From Pantoea sp050157905 (GTDB taxonomy: Bacteria; Pseudomonadota; Gammaproteobacteria; Enterobacterales; Enterobacteriaceae), in NCBI RefSeq assembly GCF_050157905.1, contig NZ_JBKIWZ010000003.1:354553-418552 (forward strand): DNA of 64,000 nt. The letters run 5' to 3'. The notes beneath the pieces were generated by a model. It saw only the letters and a list, made by a program, of their open reading frames with translations, was not told the DNA's origin and did no database searches. Below, in pieces: positions 48,142 through 57,515 of this stretch. Within the stretch, counting starts at the first letter, position 1, and each line of letters starts with the position of its first letter. The translations under genes were made by a program, and so were the position numbers.

Positions 48142-50265
48142 ATGAAAAACAGTTCAGATATCCGTAGTCCGGCTCGCTACTCCGCTCTCGCTCTGGCGAT
48201 CGTCAGCAGTCTTGCTCTGCCGCAGGTCCAGGCCGCCACCGACAGTTCATCTGATATGACAGTGACCGCTGATGCCGGTGATGAAGGCAGTTACAGCGCC
48301 AGCGAGAGCAGCGTTGCCAGTAAAATGCCTGCGGCGCGGCTTGATGAGGCGCAGTCAGTCAGCGTTGTGACGCCACAGCAGCTGGAGGATTATCAGGCCA
48401 GCACGCTGGCGGATGCGATGCGCTTTGTCAGCGGCATTGCTGAGGCAAATACGCTGGCCGGAACAGAAGATGGCTTTGTGCGGCGCGGATTTGGCAGCAA
48501 CGCCGATGGATCGATTTACCGTGATGGCATCCGCAGCAGCCAGGGGCTGAATTTCGATGCGACAACTGAACGGGTTGAAGTGCTCAAGGGCTCCGCCTCA
48601 CTGCTGTATGGCATTCAGAATCCGGGCGGCGTGATTAACGTGGTCAGCAAAAAACCGCAGTACAGCTGGCACTCCAGCGTCGCCGGACGTTACGCCAGCG
48701 AGGGCGGCGGCGCAGGCACTCTGGACGTCACCGGGCCGCTGGGCAACGGTTTCGCTTTCCGGCTGATTGCTGAAAAACAGAATCAGGATTACTGGCGCAA
48801 CTTCGGCAGCGACGATCACACCCTGGTCGCTCCTTCGCTGCAGTGGTATGGCGAGCAGGCGAGCTTACTGATCAGCTACGCGGACTACCGCTACGATATT
48901 CCTTACGATCGCGGCACGGCCTTTATCGGCGGTAAGCCGGTCGATCTTGATTACACATCGCGCCTGGATGATAAAGCCAATCATGCCTGGGGCCACAACA
49001 AGACGCTGAATGCGAATTATGAGTGGCAGTTTAATGACACGTGGCGTACCCGCCTGACGCTGGGCTGGAATCAGCGTCGTTATAACAATAACGAGGTGCG
49101 GGTAACGGCAGTGAATGCCAGCAGCGGCGTGGTCACGCGGCGCGCCGACGCCAATCGCGGGTTTAACCATAAAACGAAATATGTCAGCTGGGATCTGCTG
49201 GGCAACCCCGAACTGCTGGGGATGTCACACGCGCTGGTGGTGGGCACCGATTATGAGATGAACCAGACTTACCGTGCCCATCAGTATCAGGGCCGGGTGA
49301 ATCGCCAGTTTAATTTCTTCTCTCCTCAGTATGACCTGCTCTCACCCATAACGGACGCCAGTACGGAAAACAGCGCCGCCGCCAATAACCTGAACCGTAT
49401 TCACAGCCGGTCGCTCTATGCTAAAGACAGCATTTCGCTCTCATCCGACTGGATTCTGGTGCTGGGCGGTCGTTACCAGCACTATGAGCAGCGCGCCTCA
49501 CGCGGCTTTAATCCGCAGGTGGAAACCCTGAACGATGAGGGCAATAAGTTTCTGCCGCAGGCCGGGGTGATTTACAAATTTACCCCTGACCTGTCGTTTT
49601 ACACCAGTGTCAGCAAGTCGTTTACGCCGTCAACCGATGTGGATGATGAGGGCAATGTCGGCAAGCCGGAACAGGGCACCAGCTGGGAAGTGGGCAGCAA
49701 ATGGCAGCTCTCGCCGAAACTGTTCGCCACCCTGGCGCTTTATCGGATAGATGAGAAAGCGATGTCGCTGAATATTAATGGCAGCACGCGACCTATCGAC
49801 AAGGCCCGTTCCACCGGGGCGGAAGTGGAGCTGAATGGCGAGATCGCCCCCGGCTGGGACCTGAGCGCGAACTACAGCTACGATCAGGCAGAGATCGTCA
49901 GCGATCGGGTGAACCCGGACAATAACGGCAATCGCCTGCAGAATGCGCCACGTCATGCCGGTGCGCTTTATCTGAGCCATGAGGTGCAGATCAACGGCGT
50001 GCCCGGCTCGGTGCGGCTGGGCGGCGGGGCGCGCTATGTCGGCACGCGGGCAGGCGACCCGGATAACAGTTTCACCCTGCCTGACTACGTTGTCGCGGAC
50101 AGCTTTGTGGCGTGGAATAATCGTCTGTTCGGTGAAAAAACCCAGCTACGTCTGAACATCAATAACGTGTTTAATCAGCACTACTACAGTTCAAGCGGCG
50201 GCAATCTGCGCGTCCGTGAAGGTGAAACCCGTAACCTGATGGTACAGGCCCGTGTTGAATTTTAA
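48142..50265 (+). CDS. TonB-dependent siderophore receptor
   Basis: A 707-residue outer-membrane receptor. Signal peptide to about residue 31 (LPQVQA), TonB-box-like DMTVTADAG, plug domain (QSVSVVTPQQLEDYQ through ERVEVLKGSASLLYGIQNPGG, residues 65-160), and a 22-strand barrel ending in MVQARVEF with a terminal Phe. The plug motif VLKGSASLLYG followed by PGGVINVVSKKP is typical of ferric hydroxamate receptors (FhuA/FoxA/FcuA group). The binding-protein gene overlaps its end by 14 bases, so both belong to one iron-regulated unit. The exact siderophore cannot be named. Confidence 0.9.
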   Translation: MKNSSDIRSPARYSALALAIVSSLALPQVQAATDSSSDMTVTADAGDEGSYSASESSVASKMPAARLDEAQSVSVVTPQQLEDYQASTLADAMRFVSGIAEANTLAGTEDGFVRRGFGSNADGSIYRDGIRSSQGLNFDATTERVEVLKGSASLLYGIQNPGGVINVVSKKPQYSWHSSVAGRYASEGGGAGTLDVTGPLGNGFAFRLIAEKQNQDYWRNFGSDDHTLVAPSLQWYGEQASLLISYADYRYDIPYDRGTAFIGGKPVDLDYTSRLDDKANHAWGHNKTLNANYEWQFNDTWRTRLTLGWNQRRYNNNEVRVTAVNASSGVVTRRADANRGFNHKTKYVSWDLLGNPELLGMSHALVVGTDYEMNQTYRAHQYQGRVNRQFNFFSPQYDLLSPITDASTENSAAANNLNRIHSRSLYAKDSISLSSDWILVLGGRYQHYEQRASRGFNPQVETLNDEGNKFLPQAGVIYKFTPDLSFYTSVSKSFTPSTDVDDEGNVGKPEQGTSWEVGSKWQLSPKLFATLALYRIDEKAMSLNINGSTRPIDKARSTGAEVELNGEIAPGWDLSANYSYDQAEIVSDRVNPDNNGNRLQNAPRHAGALYLSHEVQINGVPGSVRLGGGARYVGTRAGDPDNSFTLPDYVVADSFVAWNNRLFGEKTQLRLNINNVFNQHYYSSSGGNLRVREGETRNLMVQARVEF

Positions 50266-51394
50266 ATCACTGCGTGGTGCGCTGCTGCTGCTGCTCAGCC
50301 TGATGGCAATTGCCTCAGACGTGAACGCCCGCACGCTGACCGACATCACCGGTCGTCAGGTGACGATCCCCGACCATCCACAGCGCATTGTGCTGGGTGA
50401 GAGTCGGATGCTCTATAGCGTCGCGCTGCTGACGCCGGGCAATCCGCTGCAGCATATTGCGGGCTGGCCGCTGGATCTGAAAAAATATGATCCCCAGACC
50501 TGGGCTATTTTTGCCCGCCAGTTTCCGGAAATCAGCCAGATTCCGGCGCTGGGTCTGGATGGGGTCAATGACATGAACCCGGAGAAGGTAATCGCACTGA
50601 AACCCGATCTGGTGATCCTGCCGCAGCTGGCGCGCGGCAGTGAAAACAGCCTCCTGCTGGAGAAGATGCTCACGGCGGCCAGCATTCCTGTGGTGAAAAT
50701 CGATTTGCGGGTGGCGTTGCTGAAAAATACCGAGCGGAGCATGACGCTGCTGGGGGAGGTGCTCAACCAGCCCCGGCGAGCCGCTGACTTTAATCGGTTT
50801 TATCGCACGCACATGCAGCGCATCGGTGACAGGCTGGCGCACTATCACGGCCCGAAACCCACCGTGCTGTTGCAGTTGCATCTGGGACGGCGCAGCGAAT
50901 GCTGTGTGACCTCAGTGAACGGGAACCTGGGCGAGCTGCTGCGTTTTGCCGGCGGGGAGAATATCGCCAGCCAGCAGGTTAAAGGGGTATTTGGCCGGCT
51001 GAGTGAGGAAAGCGTGATTGCCGCACAGCCCGACTTCTACTTCGCAACCGGCACCGGCAGCGCCGACGAAACCGGAGCGCTGAAGCTCGGCCCCGCCGTT
51101 ACCCCGGCGCAGACCCGGCAGAGCCTGCTGACGCTGACGGGACAGCAGAACGCGCTGAAGCAGCTAGGGGCGCTCAGCAACGGTCATGCCGCTGCCCTCT
51201 GGCATAACTTTTATCTTAGCCCGTGGCACGTCGTGGCAACAGAATTTTTTGCTACCACGCTCTACCCGCAGCTTTTCCATGACGTTGATCCTGAGCAGAC
51301 CCTGCGGCAGATGTTCCGTGAATTTTTGCCGATTCCGTTGTCAGGCAGCTATCTCTACCGGCTGCCACCGTCCTCAGTCACATCAGGCGGCTGA
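50252..51394 (+). CDS. ABC-type iron/siderophore periplasmic substrate-binding protein
   Basis: A 380-residue protein with an N-terminal signal (KSLRGALLLLLSLMAIASDVNA) and the class III periplasmic-binding-protein fold: RTLTDITGRQVTIPDHPQRIVLG, then KVIALKPDLVILP, and EESVIAAQPDFYFATGTG. It should deliver iron, a siderophore or a similar metal ligand to an ABC permease. The permease and ATPase genes are absent here. GTG 50252 lies inside the receptor gene, so translation is coupled. It converges with xdhC, overlapping by 12 bases. Confidence 0.85.
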   Translation: MLNFKSLRGALLLLLSLMAIASDVNARTLTDITGRQVTIPDHPQRIVLGESRMLYSVALLTPGNPLQHIAGWPLDLKKYDPQTWAIFARQFPEISQIPALGLDGVNDMNPEKVIALKPDLVILPQLARGSENSLLLEKMLTAASIPVVKIDLRVALLKNTERSMTLLGEVLNQPRRAADFNRFYRTHMQRIGDRLAHYHGPKPTVLLQLHLGRRSECCVTSVNGNLGELLRFAGGENIASQQVKGVFGRLSEESVIAAQPDFYFATGTGSADETGALKLGPAVTPAQTRQSLLTLTGQQNALKQLGALSNGHAAALWHNFYLSPWHVVATEFFATTLYPQLFHDVDPEQTLRQMFREFLPIPLSGSYLYRLPPSSVTSGG

Positions 51395-52363
51395 CGAGCC
51401 CGCATTTTTCACCCGGACAATATCAGCCATGACCGAGAGTGCGATTTCTGCCGGGGTTTTGCTGCCAATGGGCAGGCCGATGGGCGCATGGATGCGGTCC
51501 AGCTCGGTCGTGTCCATACCGGCGATCTGTTGCAGCCGCGCCCGCCGTTTCTCGCTGTTTTTCGCCGAACCCATAATGCCGATGTAAAAGGCGGGTGTGG
51601 CGATTGCTTCCATCATCGTCAGATCGTCGATGCGTGGATCGTGCGTCAGCGCCACAATCGCAACAGCGGCATGCGCTCCGTTCAGCTCCAGCCAGCGCGC
51701 CGGATGCTGTGAAACCAGCGTTACGTTATCTGCCCCGCTGAAATGCGTCTCCAGCTCCGCCAGCTTCTCCGGCCGGTGTTCACAGACCCGCACATGAAAG
51801 CCCAGCATCTGCCCGAGCCGGATACATTCATGCGCGACGGTGGAGTAGCCTGCAATGAACAATTCCGGGATCGCCCCGACCGGCAGCAGCAGCTGCTCGC
51901 TGGCATCCAGCGCAGGCAGTCGCCTGTCAGTTGCAATCACTTCCCACTGCGCACGCTCGCCAGGCTGGATGATCCGGACAACAGGCTGGCCGCCCCGGAG
52001 CGCAGCCTGCATCGCCGTCAGCAGCGCCAGCGTGGCGTCATCGGGTGGCAGACACTCAATCACAATCTCCAGACTGCCGCCGCACGGCAGACGGACATCA
52101 GGCCGGATCCCACCCTCGCCATAGCGCACCCGCTGACTGCTGGCGCGATAGGCGCCCGCCGCCAGCTGTGCCAGAAAATCCTCTTCTATGCAGCCGCCTG
52201 ACAGCGAACCGCAATACTCCCCGTTCTCGTTGACCGTCATCAGAGTACCGGGCGCCCGCGGCGAAGAGCCATAGGTGCGCAGCACCGTGCAGAGCCAGAC
52301 TATCTGACCTGCCTGACAACTGCTGAGTGCCGCATTAATGACACGTTGATCCAGCGTTATCAT
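51383..52363 (-). CDS. paoD: XdhC/PaoD-type molybdenum cofactor insertion chaperone
   Basis: Binds and sulfurates molybdenum cofactor before insertion into the molybdoenzyme encoded upstream. The 326-residue protein shows the XdhC-CoxI N-terminal domain (VWLCTVLRTYGSSPRAPGTLM, GSLSGGCIEEDF) and the C-terminal Rossmann-like XdhC domain (PELFIAGYSTVAHECIRLGQM, ALTHDPRIDDLTMMEAI, YIGIMGSAKNSEKRR, HAPIGLPIGSKTPAEIALSVMADIV). It overlaps the MocA-type gene by four bases and closes the pao operon. Confidence 0.9.
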   Translation of the reverse strand: MITLDQRVINAALSSCQAGQIVWLCTVLRTYGSSPRAPGTLMTVNENGEYCGSLSGGCIEEDFLAQLAAGAYRASSQRVRYGEGGIRPDVRLPCGGSLEIVIECLPPDDATLALLTAMQAALRGGQPVVRIIQPGERAQWEVIATDRRLPALDASEQLLLPVGAIPELFIAGYSTVAHECIRLGQMLGFHVRVCEHRPEKLAELETHFSGADNVTLVSQHPARWLELNGAHAAVAIVALTHDPRIDDLTMMEAIATPAFYIGIMGSAKNSEKRRARLQQIAGMDTTELDRIHAPIGLPIGSKTPAEIALSVMADIVRVKNAGSSAA

Positions 52364-52926
52364 GAAAATTCCTTGATTAAGTGCAGATCGGCAGGCAGAT
52401 CGATGTCATACAGACAGCCACGATCCTGAAGAGGTAATCGCACGGCGGCGGCACTGACTAGCGCCTGCGGTCCGGCATCGCCCTGTAAGGCGCTCAGCGT
52501 CGGATAGCAGTGGCGCTGAAAACCCACCGGATGGCCGGGCCTGCCGTCAATCCATGGCCTGACTATCGACGCCTCCGCCAGCGCATGGCCGACGGCGCGG
52601 TAACTTTCCGGTGTCACAAACGGCATATCCCCCAGTGCAATCAGCCAGCCATCATAGTGGCGGCTGGCACGCACGCCCGCTGCAATGGATTCACCCAGCC
52701 CGCTGCTGTCGCATACGACCAGCGTGGCCCCGGTACAAAGCGCCTGTAGCGCGGGGGCATCGGGCCGGGTGACCACAAAGGTATCCAGTCCGCTTGCGGC
52801 AGCCTGCTCCAGCGTACGCTGCAGCACCGGTTTGCCGTTCAGGTCGGCCAGCAGCTTATGGCCGCCCGCCTGCTGCTGAAAGCGGCGGCTCAGGCCGGCG
52901 GCCAGCACAATTAACGCTATCTTCAC
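52360..52926 (-). CDS. mocA: MocA-type molybdenum cofactor cytidylyltransferase
   Basis: A 188-residue nucleotidyltransferase that would turn Mo-molybdopterin into its cytosine dinucleotide form (MCD), used by xanthine dehydrogenase-type aldehyde oxidoreductases. The N-terminal LAAGLSRRFQQQAGGHKLLADLNGKPVL is the nucleotide-binding signature, the acidic metal site is in LGDMPFVTPE, and PGHPVGFQRHCYP lies where the MCD-specific segment is expected. It lies 94 bases after paoC and overlaps paoD by four bases, so enzyme and cofactor maturation are co-expressed. Confidence 0.88.
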   Translation of the reverse strand: MKIALIVLAAGLSRRFQQQAGGHKLLADLNGKPVLQRTLEQAAASGLDTFVVTRPDAPALQALCTGATLVVCDSSGLGESIAAGVRASRHYDGWLIALGDMPFVTPESYRAVGHALAEASIVRPWIDGRPGHPVGFQRHCYPTLSALQGDAGPQALVSAAAVRLPLQDRGCLYDIDLPADLHLIKEFS

Positions 52927-53020
52927 TGTTTCGCTCCGGCTGGCTTAAAAAACGGGCGCAGACTCCTGTCCGCACCCGCATTCTCTGAGACTGACCCACA
53001 ATTATGGGACAGCAACCTGA

Positions 53021-55315
53021 TCAGATAAGCTTGTCGAGAGTAATCGGCAGATCGCGGACCCGCTTACCTGTCGCATGAAACACCGCATTACTGATTGCGG
53101 CCGCCACACCCACAATACCCAGCTCGCCCACCGGTTTGCCGCCCAGCGTGGTCGCCTCGAAGTCCGGCTCACCCACGTTAATCGTGATGATTTCGGGTAT
53201 ATCGCCGTTCACCGGCACCAGGTAATCCGCCAGATTGTTGTTGATGACCCTGCCATTACGCGGATCGACAATGCCCTCTTCCATCAGCGCCTGACCGACA
53301 CCCATTATCATGCCGCCAATCCACTGGCTGCGCGCCAGTTTCGGATTATAGAGACGGCCGCTGTCCAGCGCCGCTACCATACGTTTTACCCGGATAGTGC
53401 CGAAATCTTCATCGACCCGCACTTCCACAAAGTGCGCACTCCAGCTGTGGGCAGAAAATTTTTCCGGGCGGCTCATGTCATTCAGATTACGCACTATCTT
53501 GTCGCGTTCTTCCTGCGACATCTCCTCCGGGAACGTGCCGCCTTTGACGGTCAGACTCTCCGCGGGTGCCATGGCGGCCAGTTGCGCGAACGTGAGGCGG
53601 GCGTCACTGCCCTGTCCCTGCACACCGTCGCCCTTTAAGGTCAGCGCTGAAACCGGCGTGCCGTTAAGGGGTGACTGTGGCAGTTCGCTGGCCAGCTTCA
53701 GCAGCTGGTCGCGCATACGTCTGGCGGTGTCATCCACGGCGGCGGTCACGTTACCGGCCAGCTGCGATCCGCCGGCCACACCTGCACGCGGCAGCTCGCT
53801 ATCGCCCAGTTCCACATGGATAGCGGTCGACGCCACATTCAGAATGTCGGCCGCCGTCTGCGCCAGAATGGTGTAGGTGCCGGTGCCAATATCTGCACCG
53901 GCACACTGCACAGTAAATCTGCCTTCTGCCGTGAGAATGATTTTTGCCTCTGCCGGCAGTTTGTTAACCGGATAGGTGCCGGAAGCCATGCCCCAGCCAA
54001 TCAGTTCACGCCCTTCACGCATTGAGCGCGGCGCCATAATCCGCTGGTCCCAGCCAAAGGCCTCTGCCCCTTTCTGATAGGCTTCTTTAAGACGTCGTGA
54101 ACTCCACGGCAGGTCGAGCTGATAATCTTTGTCAGCCCAGTTGCGCAGACGCAGTTCCAGCGGATCAATGTCGAGCGCATAAGCCATCTCATCCATCGCC
54201 ACCTCCAGACCAAAGGCACTCGGATTTTCACCCGGCGCACGCATCCAGCCTGGCGTGACGGTGTTGACAGGCCGGACTTCATGCTGCGCGGAGACGTTCT
54301 CCACCGCATACATGCGTGCGGTAACCTTGTTACAGTTTTCAGCAAAGACATCGATTAATGACGTTTCACTGAAACTGCGCTGAATGATGGCCTGAATTTT
54401 ACCGTCACGCGAAGCACCCAGCTCCAGCTGCTGCGAGGTAGCAGGACGGCCACCAAGACCGGTAAAGGTCTGTGGACGGGTCAGCGACACTTTGATCGGG
54501 CGATTCAGCGCGCGCGACGCGACACTGGCCAGGGCGACATGCGTATACGGCACCGGCTTGGAGCCAAATCCGCCGCCGACGTAAGGCGAGATAATCCGCA
54601 CATTCTCAACATCAATGCCCATCCATTCAGCGATCTCCACCTGCGCACCGGCGACCCACTGGCTGGGTTCCCAGACGGTCATGCGGCCATCCTGCCACTG
54701 TGCCACACAGGCGTGTGGCTCCATCGGCATGTTGTATTCACGCGGTGTGGTATAGCGTTCGCTGAGGCGCACCTCGGCCTGCTGCATGGCCTGCTGCGCA
54801 TCGCCCATGTCGATATCCTGCTTTGATACCGGCTTTGGCTCAACGCCCTCGTCGGTGGCGAAAATCAGCGCGGAGTCGGTTTCATACTCAACCTCGATTA
54901 GCGAGGCGGCCCAGGTGGCCTGCTCAAAGGTTTCTGCGACCACCAGACCGATGTTCTGGCCGTTATGGATAATCTTATCGTCCTGAATCGGGGTATAGGT
55001 TGATTGCGCCGCACCGCCGTCCGCAATGGCGGTAGGCTTGTTGATTTTTAGCGAATTGAGATGGGTATACACCGCCACCACGCCTGCAGCCTGCTGCGCT
55101 TTCTCCGTTGACATAAGGCTGATGCGGCCGCTGGCGACAGTAGACTGGATCACCACGCCATAAAGCGGATTGTCCGGCTGATGTTCAACCGCATAGCGCG
55201 CCTCGCCAGTCACTTTCACCTTACCGTCGCCGCGCGCGCGCGCCGCACCCAGTCCCTGAACGGCACTGGCCGGCTCCGTTAATTCCTGATGTGATGTGTC
55301 CTTCAGGTCACTCAT
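53021..55315 (-). CDS. paoC: Molybdopterin-binding subunit of aldehyde/xanthine oxidoreductase (PaoC)
   Basis: The large catalytic subunit, 764 residues, of a three-subunit molybdenum hydroxylase; E. coli PaoABC oxidises aromatic aldehydes. The RARGDGKVKVTGEARYAVE start and the MCD-binding segments (YVGGGFGSKPVPYTH, TPGWMRAPGENPSAFGLE, ADIGTGTYTILAQTAAD) are present, and the catalytic Glu is in GGKPVGELGIVG near the end. It overlaps paoB by four bases. Length and order A-B-C match E. coli pao. Xanthine or nicotinate as substrate cannot be excluded. Confidence 0.93.
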   Translation of the reverse strand: MSDLKDTSHQELTEPASAVQGLGAARARGDGKVKVTGEARYAVEHQPDNPLYGVVIQSTVASGRISLMSTEKAQQAAGVVAVYTHLNSLKINKPTAIADGGAAQSTYTPIQDDKIIHNGQNIGLVVAETFEQATWAASLIEVEYETDSALIFATDEGVEPKPVSKQDIDMGDAQQAMQQAEVRLSERYTTPREYNMPMEPHACVAQWQDGRMTVWEPSQWVAGAQVEIAEWMGIDVENVRIISPYVGGGFGSKPVPYTHVALASVASRALNRPIKVSLTRPQTFTGLGGRPATSQQLELGASRDGKIQAIIQRSFSETSLIDVFAENCNKVTARMYAVENVSAQHEVRPVNTVTPGWMRAPGENPSAFGLEVAMDEMAYALDIDPLELRLRNWADKDYQLDLPWSSRRLKEAYQKGAEAFGWDQRIMAPRSMREGRELIGWGMASGTYPVNKLPAEAKIILTAEGRFTVQCAGADIGTGTYTILAQTAADILNVASTAIHVELGDSELPRAGVAGGSQLAGNVTAAVDDTARRMRDQLLKLASELPQSPLNGTPVSALTLKGDGVQGQGSDARLTFAQLAAMAPAESLTVKGGTFPEEMSQEERDKIVRNLNDMSRPEKFSAHSWSAHFVEVRVDEDFGTIRVKRMVAALDSGRLYNPKLARSQWIGGMIMGVGQALMEEGIVDPRNGRVINNNLADYLVPVNGDIPEIITINVGEPDFEATTLGGKPVGELGIVGVAAAISNAVFHATGKRVRDLPITLDKLI

Positions 55316-56304
55316 GCGGTTTCTCCTGCTGCCATCAGCGCACGTGCAATCACACGCGGCGCCAGTTTTACTTTATAGGCGTTATGCGTCAGCGCCTGTG
55401 TCTCCTGGGTGATCAGCTCTGCGGCCCGGAACACGGTTTCTTCACTGAACGGCTGGCCTTCCAGCGCCTGCTCAACCGACCTGACCCGCCAGGGTTTGGT
55501 CGCCACGCCGCCCAGCGCAATATGCACCTGACGCATAACGCCATTTTCCAGCGCGAAGCCAGCCGCCGCACTGGCGGCCGCAAATTCATAGGAGCTGCGG
55601 TCGCGAACCTTGAGGTAATGAGAGTGCCGCAGCGCCTCTGTTTGTGGCACTTCGATAGCGATAATAATTTCATCATCGCGCAGGTCGTGTTCACGATCCG
55701 GTGTGTCGCCCGGCAGCAGGAAGAAATCATCCATCGCGACCCGGCGCGTGTCCCCCTGTGCATTCTGCAGCACCACAATTGCGTCAAACGCCACCAGCGC
55801 AACAGCCAGATCGCCAGGGTAGACAGCGATACAGCTGTCACTGGCACCCAGAATGGCATGATTGCTGTTGACGCCGTCTAACGCGGCGCAGCCGGAGCCG
55901 GGCTGACGTTTGTTACAGGCCGAAAACGTCGCCGGATCGCGGTAATAATTACAGCGCGTGCGCTGGCGCAGATTGCCGCCCAGCGTCGCCATATTACGGA
56001 TCTGCGGCGATGCCGCCTGCCAGAGGCTTTCATAAATGGCTGGTGCGTTCTGCTGACAGTCAGGGTGTTCGGCCAGCTGGCTCATGGTTACCAGCGCACC
56101 AGCGGTGATCCTCTGGTCATCAAACGTGAGGCTTTTAAGTGCGCTTAAACCGGTGATGCCAATAAGCTGTGGAGGTGTAAAAACGCCGCACTTCATCAGA
56201 TCAAGCTGCGTAGTGCCGCCAGCCAGCAGCTGACTGCCTGACTGCTGCTTCAGGGTGGCCGCCTCTTCAGGCGAGTGCGCCGTTTTCCAGCTGAATTCGT
56301 TCAT
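55312..56304 (-). CDS. paoB: FAD-binding subunit of aldehyde/xanthine oxidoreductase (PaoB)
   Basis: The medium subunit, 330 residues, carrying electrons between the FeS clusters and the acceptor through FAD (vanillyl-alcohol-oxidase fold). The N-terminal LKQQSGSQLLAGGTTQLDLMK is the FAD pyrophosphate site, and PQIRNMATLGGNLRQRTRCNYYRDPATFSACNK contains the FAD loop and the cysteine-rich segment that in E. coli PaoB binds an extra 4Fe-4S cluster. The C-terminal CO-dehydrogenase-like domain is present. It is flanked by four-base overlaps with paoA and paoC. Confidence 0.92.
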   Translation of the reverse strand: MNEFSWKTAHSPEEAATLKQQSGSQLLAGGTTQLDLMKCGVFTPPQLIGITGLSALKSLTFDDQRITAGALVTMSQLAEHPDCQQNAPAIYESLWQAASPQIRNMATLGGNLRQRTRCNYYRDPATFSACNKRQPGSGCAALDGVNSNHAILGASDSCIAVYPGDLAVALVAFDAIVVLQNAQGDTRRVAMDDFFLLPGDTPDREHDLRDDEIIIAIEVPQTEALRHSHYLKVRDRSSYEFAAASAAAGFALENGVMRQVHIALGGVATKPWRVRSVEQALEGQPFSEETVFRAAELITQETQALTHNAYKVKLAPRVIARALMAAGETA

Positions 56305-56789
56305 ACGGACTCCTTCGCCATTTCAGCCGCAGCCTGTCTGATGGCATCCACGATGTGCGGATAGGCCCCACAGCGACAGAGGTTGCCGCTCATATATTCA
56401 CGAATCTCGTCGTCCGAACCGGCATGTCCCTCTTTGATACAGGCGACGGCGGACATGATCTGACCGGGTGTGCAGTAGCCGCACTGAAAAGCATCGTTTT
56501 CCATGAAACAGCGCTGCACCGGATGCAGTTCACCTCCAGCTGAGGCCAGTCCCTCAATACTTGTCACTTCAGCACCCTCAGCCTGAACAGCCAGCGTCAG
56601 GCAGCTCAGCACCCGCTGGCCGTTGACCAGTACGGTACAGGCGCCGCACTGTCCCTGGTCGCACCCTTTCTTGGTGCCGGTCAGGTTGAGATGCTCACGC
56701 AGCGCATCGAGTAAGGTGACCCGGGGATCGACCTGCATCGGGTGCGGCTGGCCATTAACCTGCATTGTTAGCGATATTTTTTCCGACAT
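56301..56789 (-). CDS. paoA: 2Fe-2S subunit of aldehyde/xanthine oxidoreductase (PaoA), without Tat leader
   Basis: The small subunit, 162 residues, with two 2Fe-2S clusters: CDQGQCGACTVLVNGQRVLSC (plant-ferredoxin type) and CGYCTPGQIMS with CRCGAYPHI (helical domain). E. coli PaoA (229 aa) has an N-terminal twin-arginine leader that exports the whole complex to the periplasm. Here the ATG at 56789 gives a mature-like start (MSEKISLTMQVNGQP), and the upstream frame ends in a TAA about 60 bases before it without any twin-arginine. The enzyme is therefore predicted to be cytosolic. It is the first gene of the operon. Confidence 0.92.
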   Translation of the reverse strand: MSEKISLTMQVNGQPHPMQVDPRVTLLDALREHLNLTGTKKGCDQGQCGACTVLVNGQRVLSCLTLAVQAEGAEVTSIEGLASAGGELHPVQRCFMENDAFQCGYCTPGQIMSAVACIKEGHAGSDDEIREYMSGNLCRCGAYPHIVDAIRQAAAEMAKESV

Positions 56790-57203
56790 TGTCTGCTTCC
56801 CATTGTTGGGGGCTAAAAGATGTAATTGTTATTCGTGTTGCTGACGGGAGTGAAATCGGGGAAATGGTGATAACCCTAATCTTTACGCGCGTATCTCTGT
56901 CATTAAGGTTTAGCAGCTTTTTGGCAATCTGGTGTGAAGGTGGGTAAAAGTCAGCGTTATCCGAAGCGGAAAACAGCATAAAACGGATCTGCATGACGCG
57001 TCCGGGCGGGTTGCAGATGTGCCGGCGCGGCTGAATCAGGAGACGGGGTGATCTGCGAACAGGGTGCCTGAAAGAACAGTCGGGAAAGGACGTTGTCTGG
57101 TATAAATGCAGAAGAGACACGCTGCTTTTCTGACCTTTTTTGCTTGCATGGGCACGCATTTTATTTTAGTGTTTACTAAATTTAGATCATACTGAAATAA
57201 AAG
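56790..57203. other. Divergent promoter region between paoA and the ArsR-rhodanese pair
   Basis: About 410 bases with no convincing gene. The right end is AT-rich and contains the ArsR-type dyad at 57165-57180; the left end should hold the pao promoter. Confidence 0.5.
57165..57180 (+). promoter_or_regulatory. Operator dyad for the ArsR-type regulator
   Basis: TTTAGT-GTTT-ACTAAA is a perfect 6+6 inverted repeat 24 bases before the ArsR start, fitting autorepression by an ArsR/SmtB dimer. Confidence 0.6.
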
Positions 57204-57515
57204 ATGAACAACACGTTGCTGTTACAGGAGAGCGCCTCGCGCGCAACCACGCTGCTTAAGTCGATGAGTAATACCAGCCGGCTTCTCATCCTCTGTGTAC
57301 TGATTGATAAACCCGGCACCTCATCAGGTGAACTGAGTCAGCTGACCGGCCTTTCGCCTTCGGCAACCTCGCAGCATTTAGCAAAAATGAAAGAGGATGG
57401 TGTCATTGAGTCTGAAAGAGTGGCGCAAAAAATGAACTATTTCATCAAAGATGAGGCGGCGAAAAAAGTCATCTCCGCGCTCAAAGAGATCTATTGCCCG
57501 GAGGCATTCAAATGA
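57204..57515 (+). CDS. ArsR/SmtB-family regulator (YgaV-like)
   Basis: A 103-residue winged-helix repressor. The recognition helix is SGELSQLTGLSPSATSQHLAKMKEDGVI, and the wing is ESERVAQKMNYFI. Cys residues lie at about 31 (LLILCVL) and near the C-terminus (IYCPEA), similar to YgaV and BigR-type sulfide or redox sensors. Its stop overlaps the start of the rhodanese gene (ATGA), the same arrangement as E. coli ygaV-ygaP. It is therefore more likely to sense reactive sulfur species than arsenic. Confidence 0.85.
   Translation: MNNTLLLQESASRATTLLKSMSNTSRLLILCVLIDKPGTSSGELSQLTGLSPSATSQHLAKMKEDGVIESERVAQKMNYFIKDEAAKKVISALKEIYCPEAFK

Noticed and set aside
56755..57159. Minus-strand 134-aa ORF upstream of paoA as a missing leader
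   Set aside because: It is out of frame with paoA and has no twin-arginine signal.
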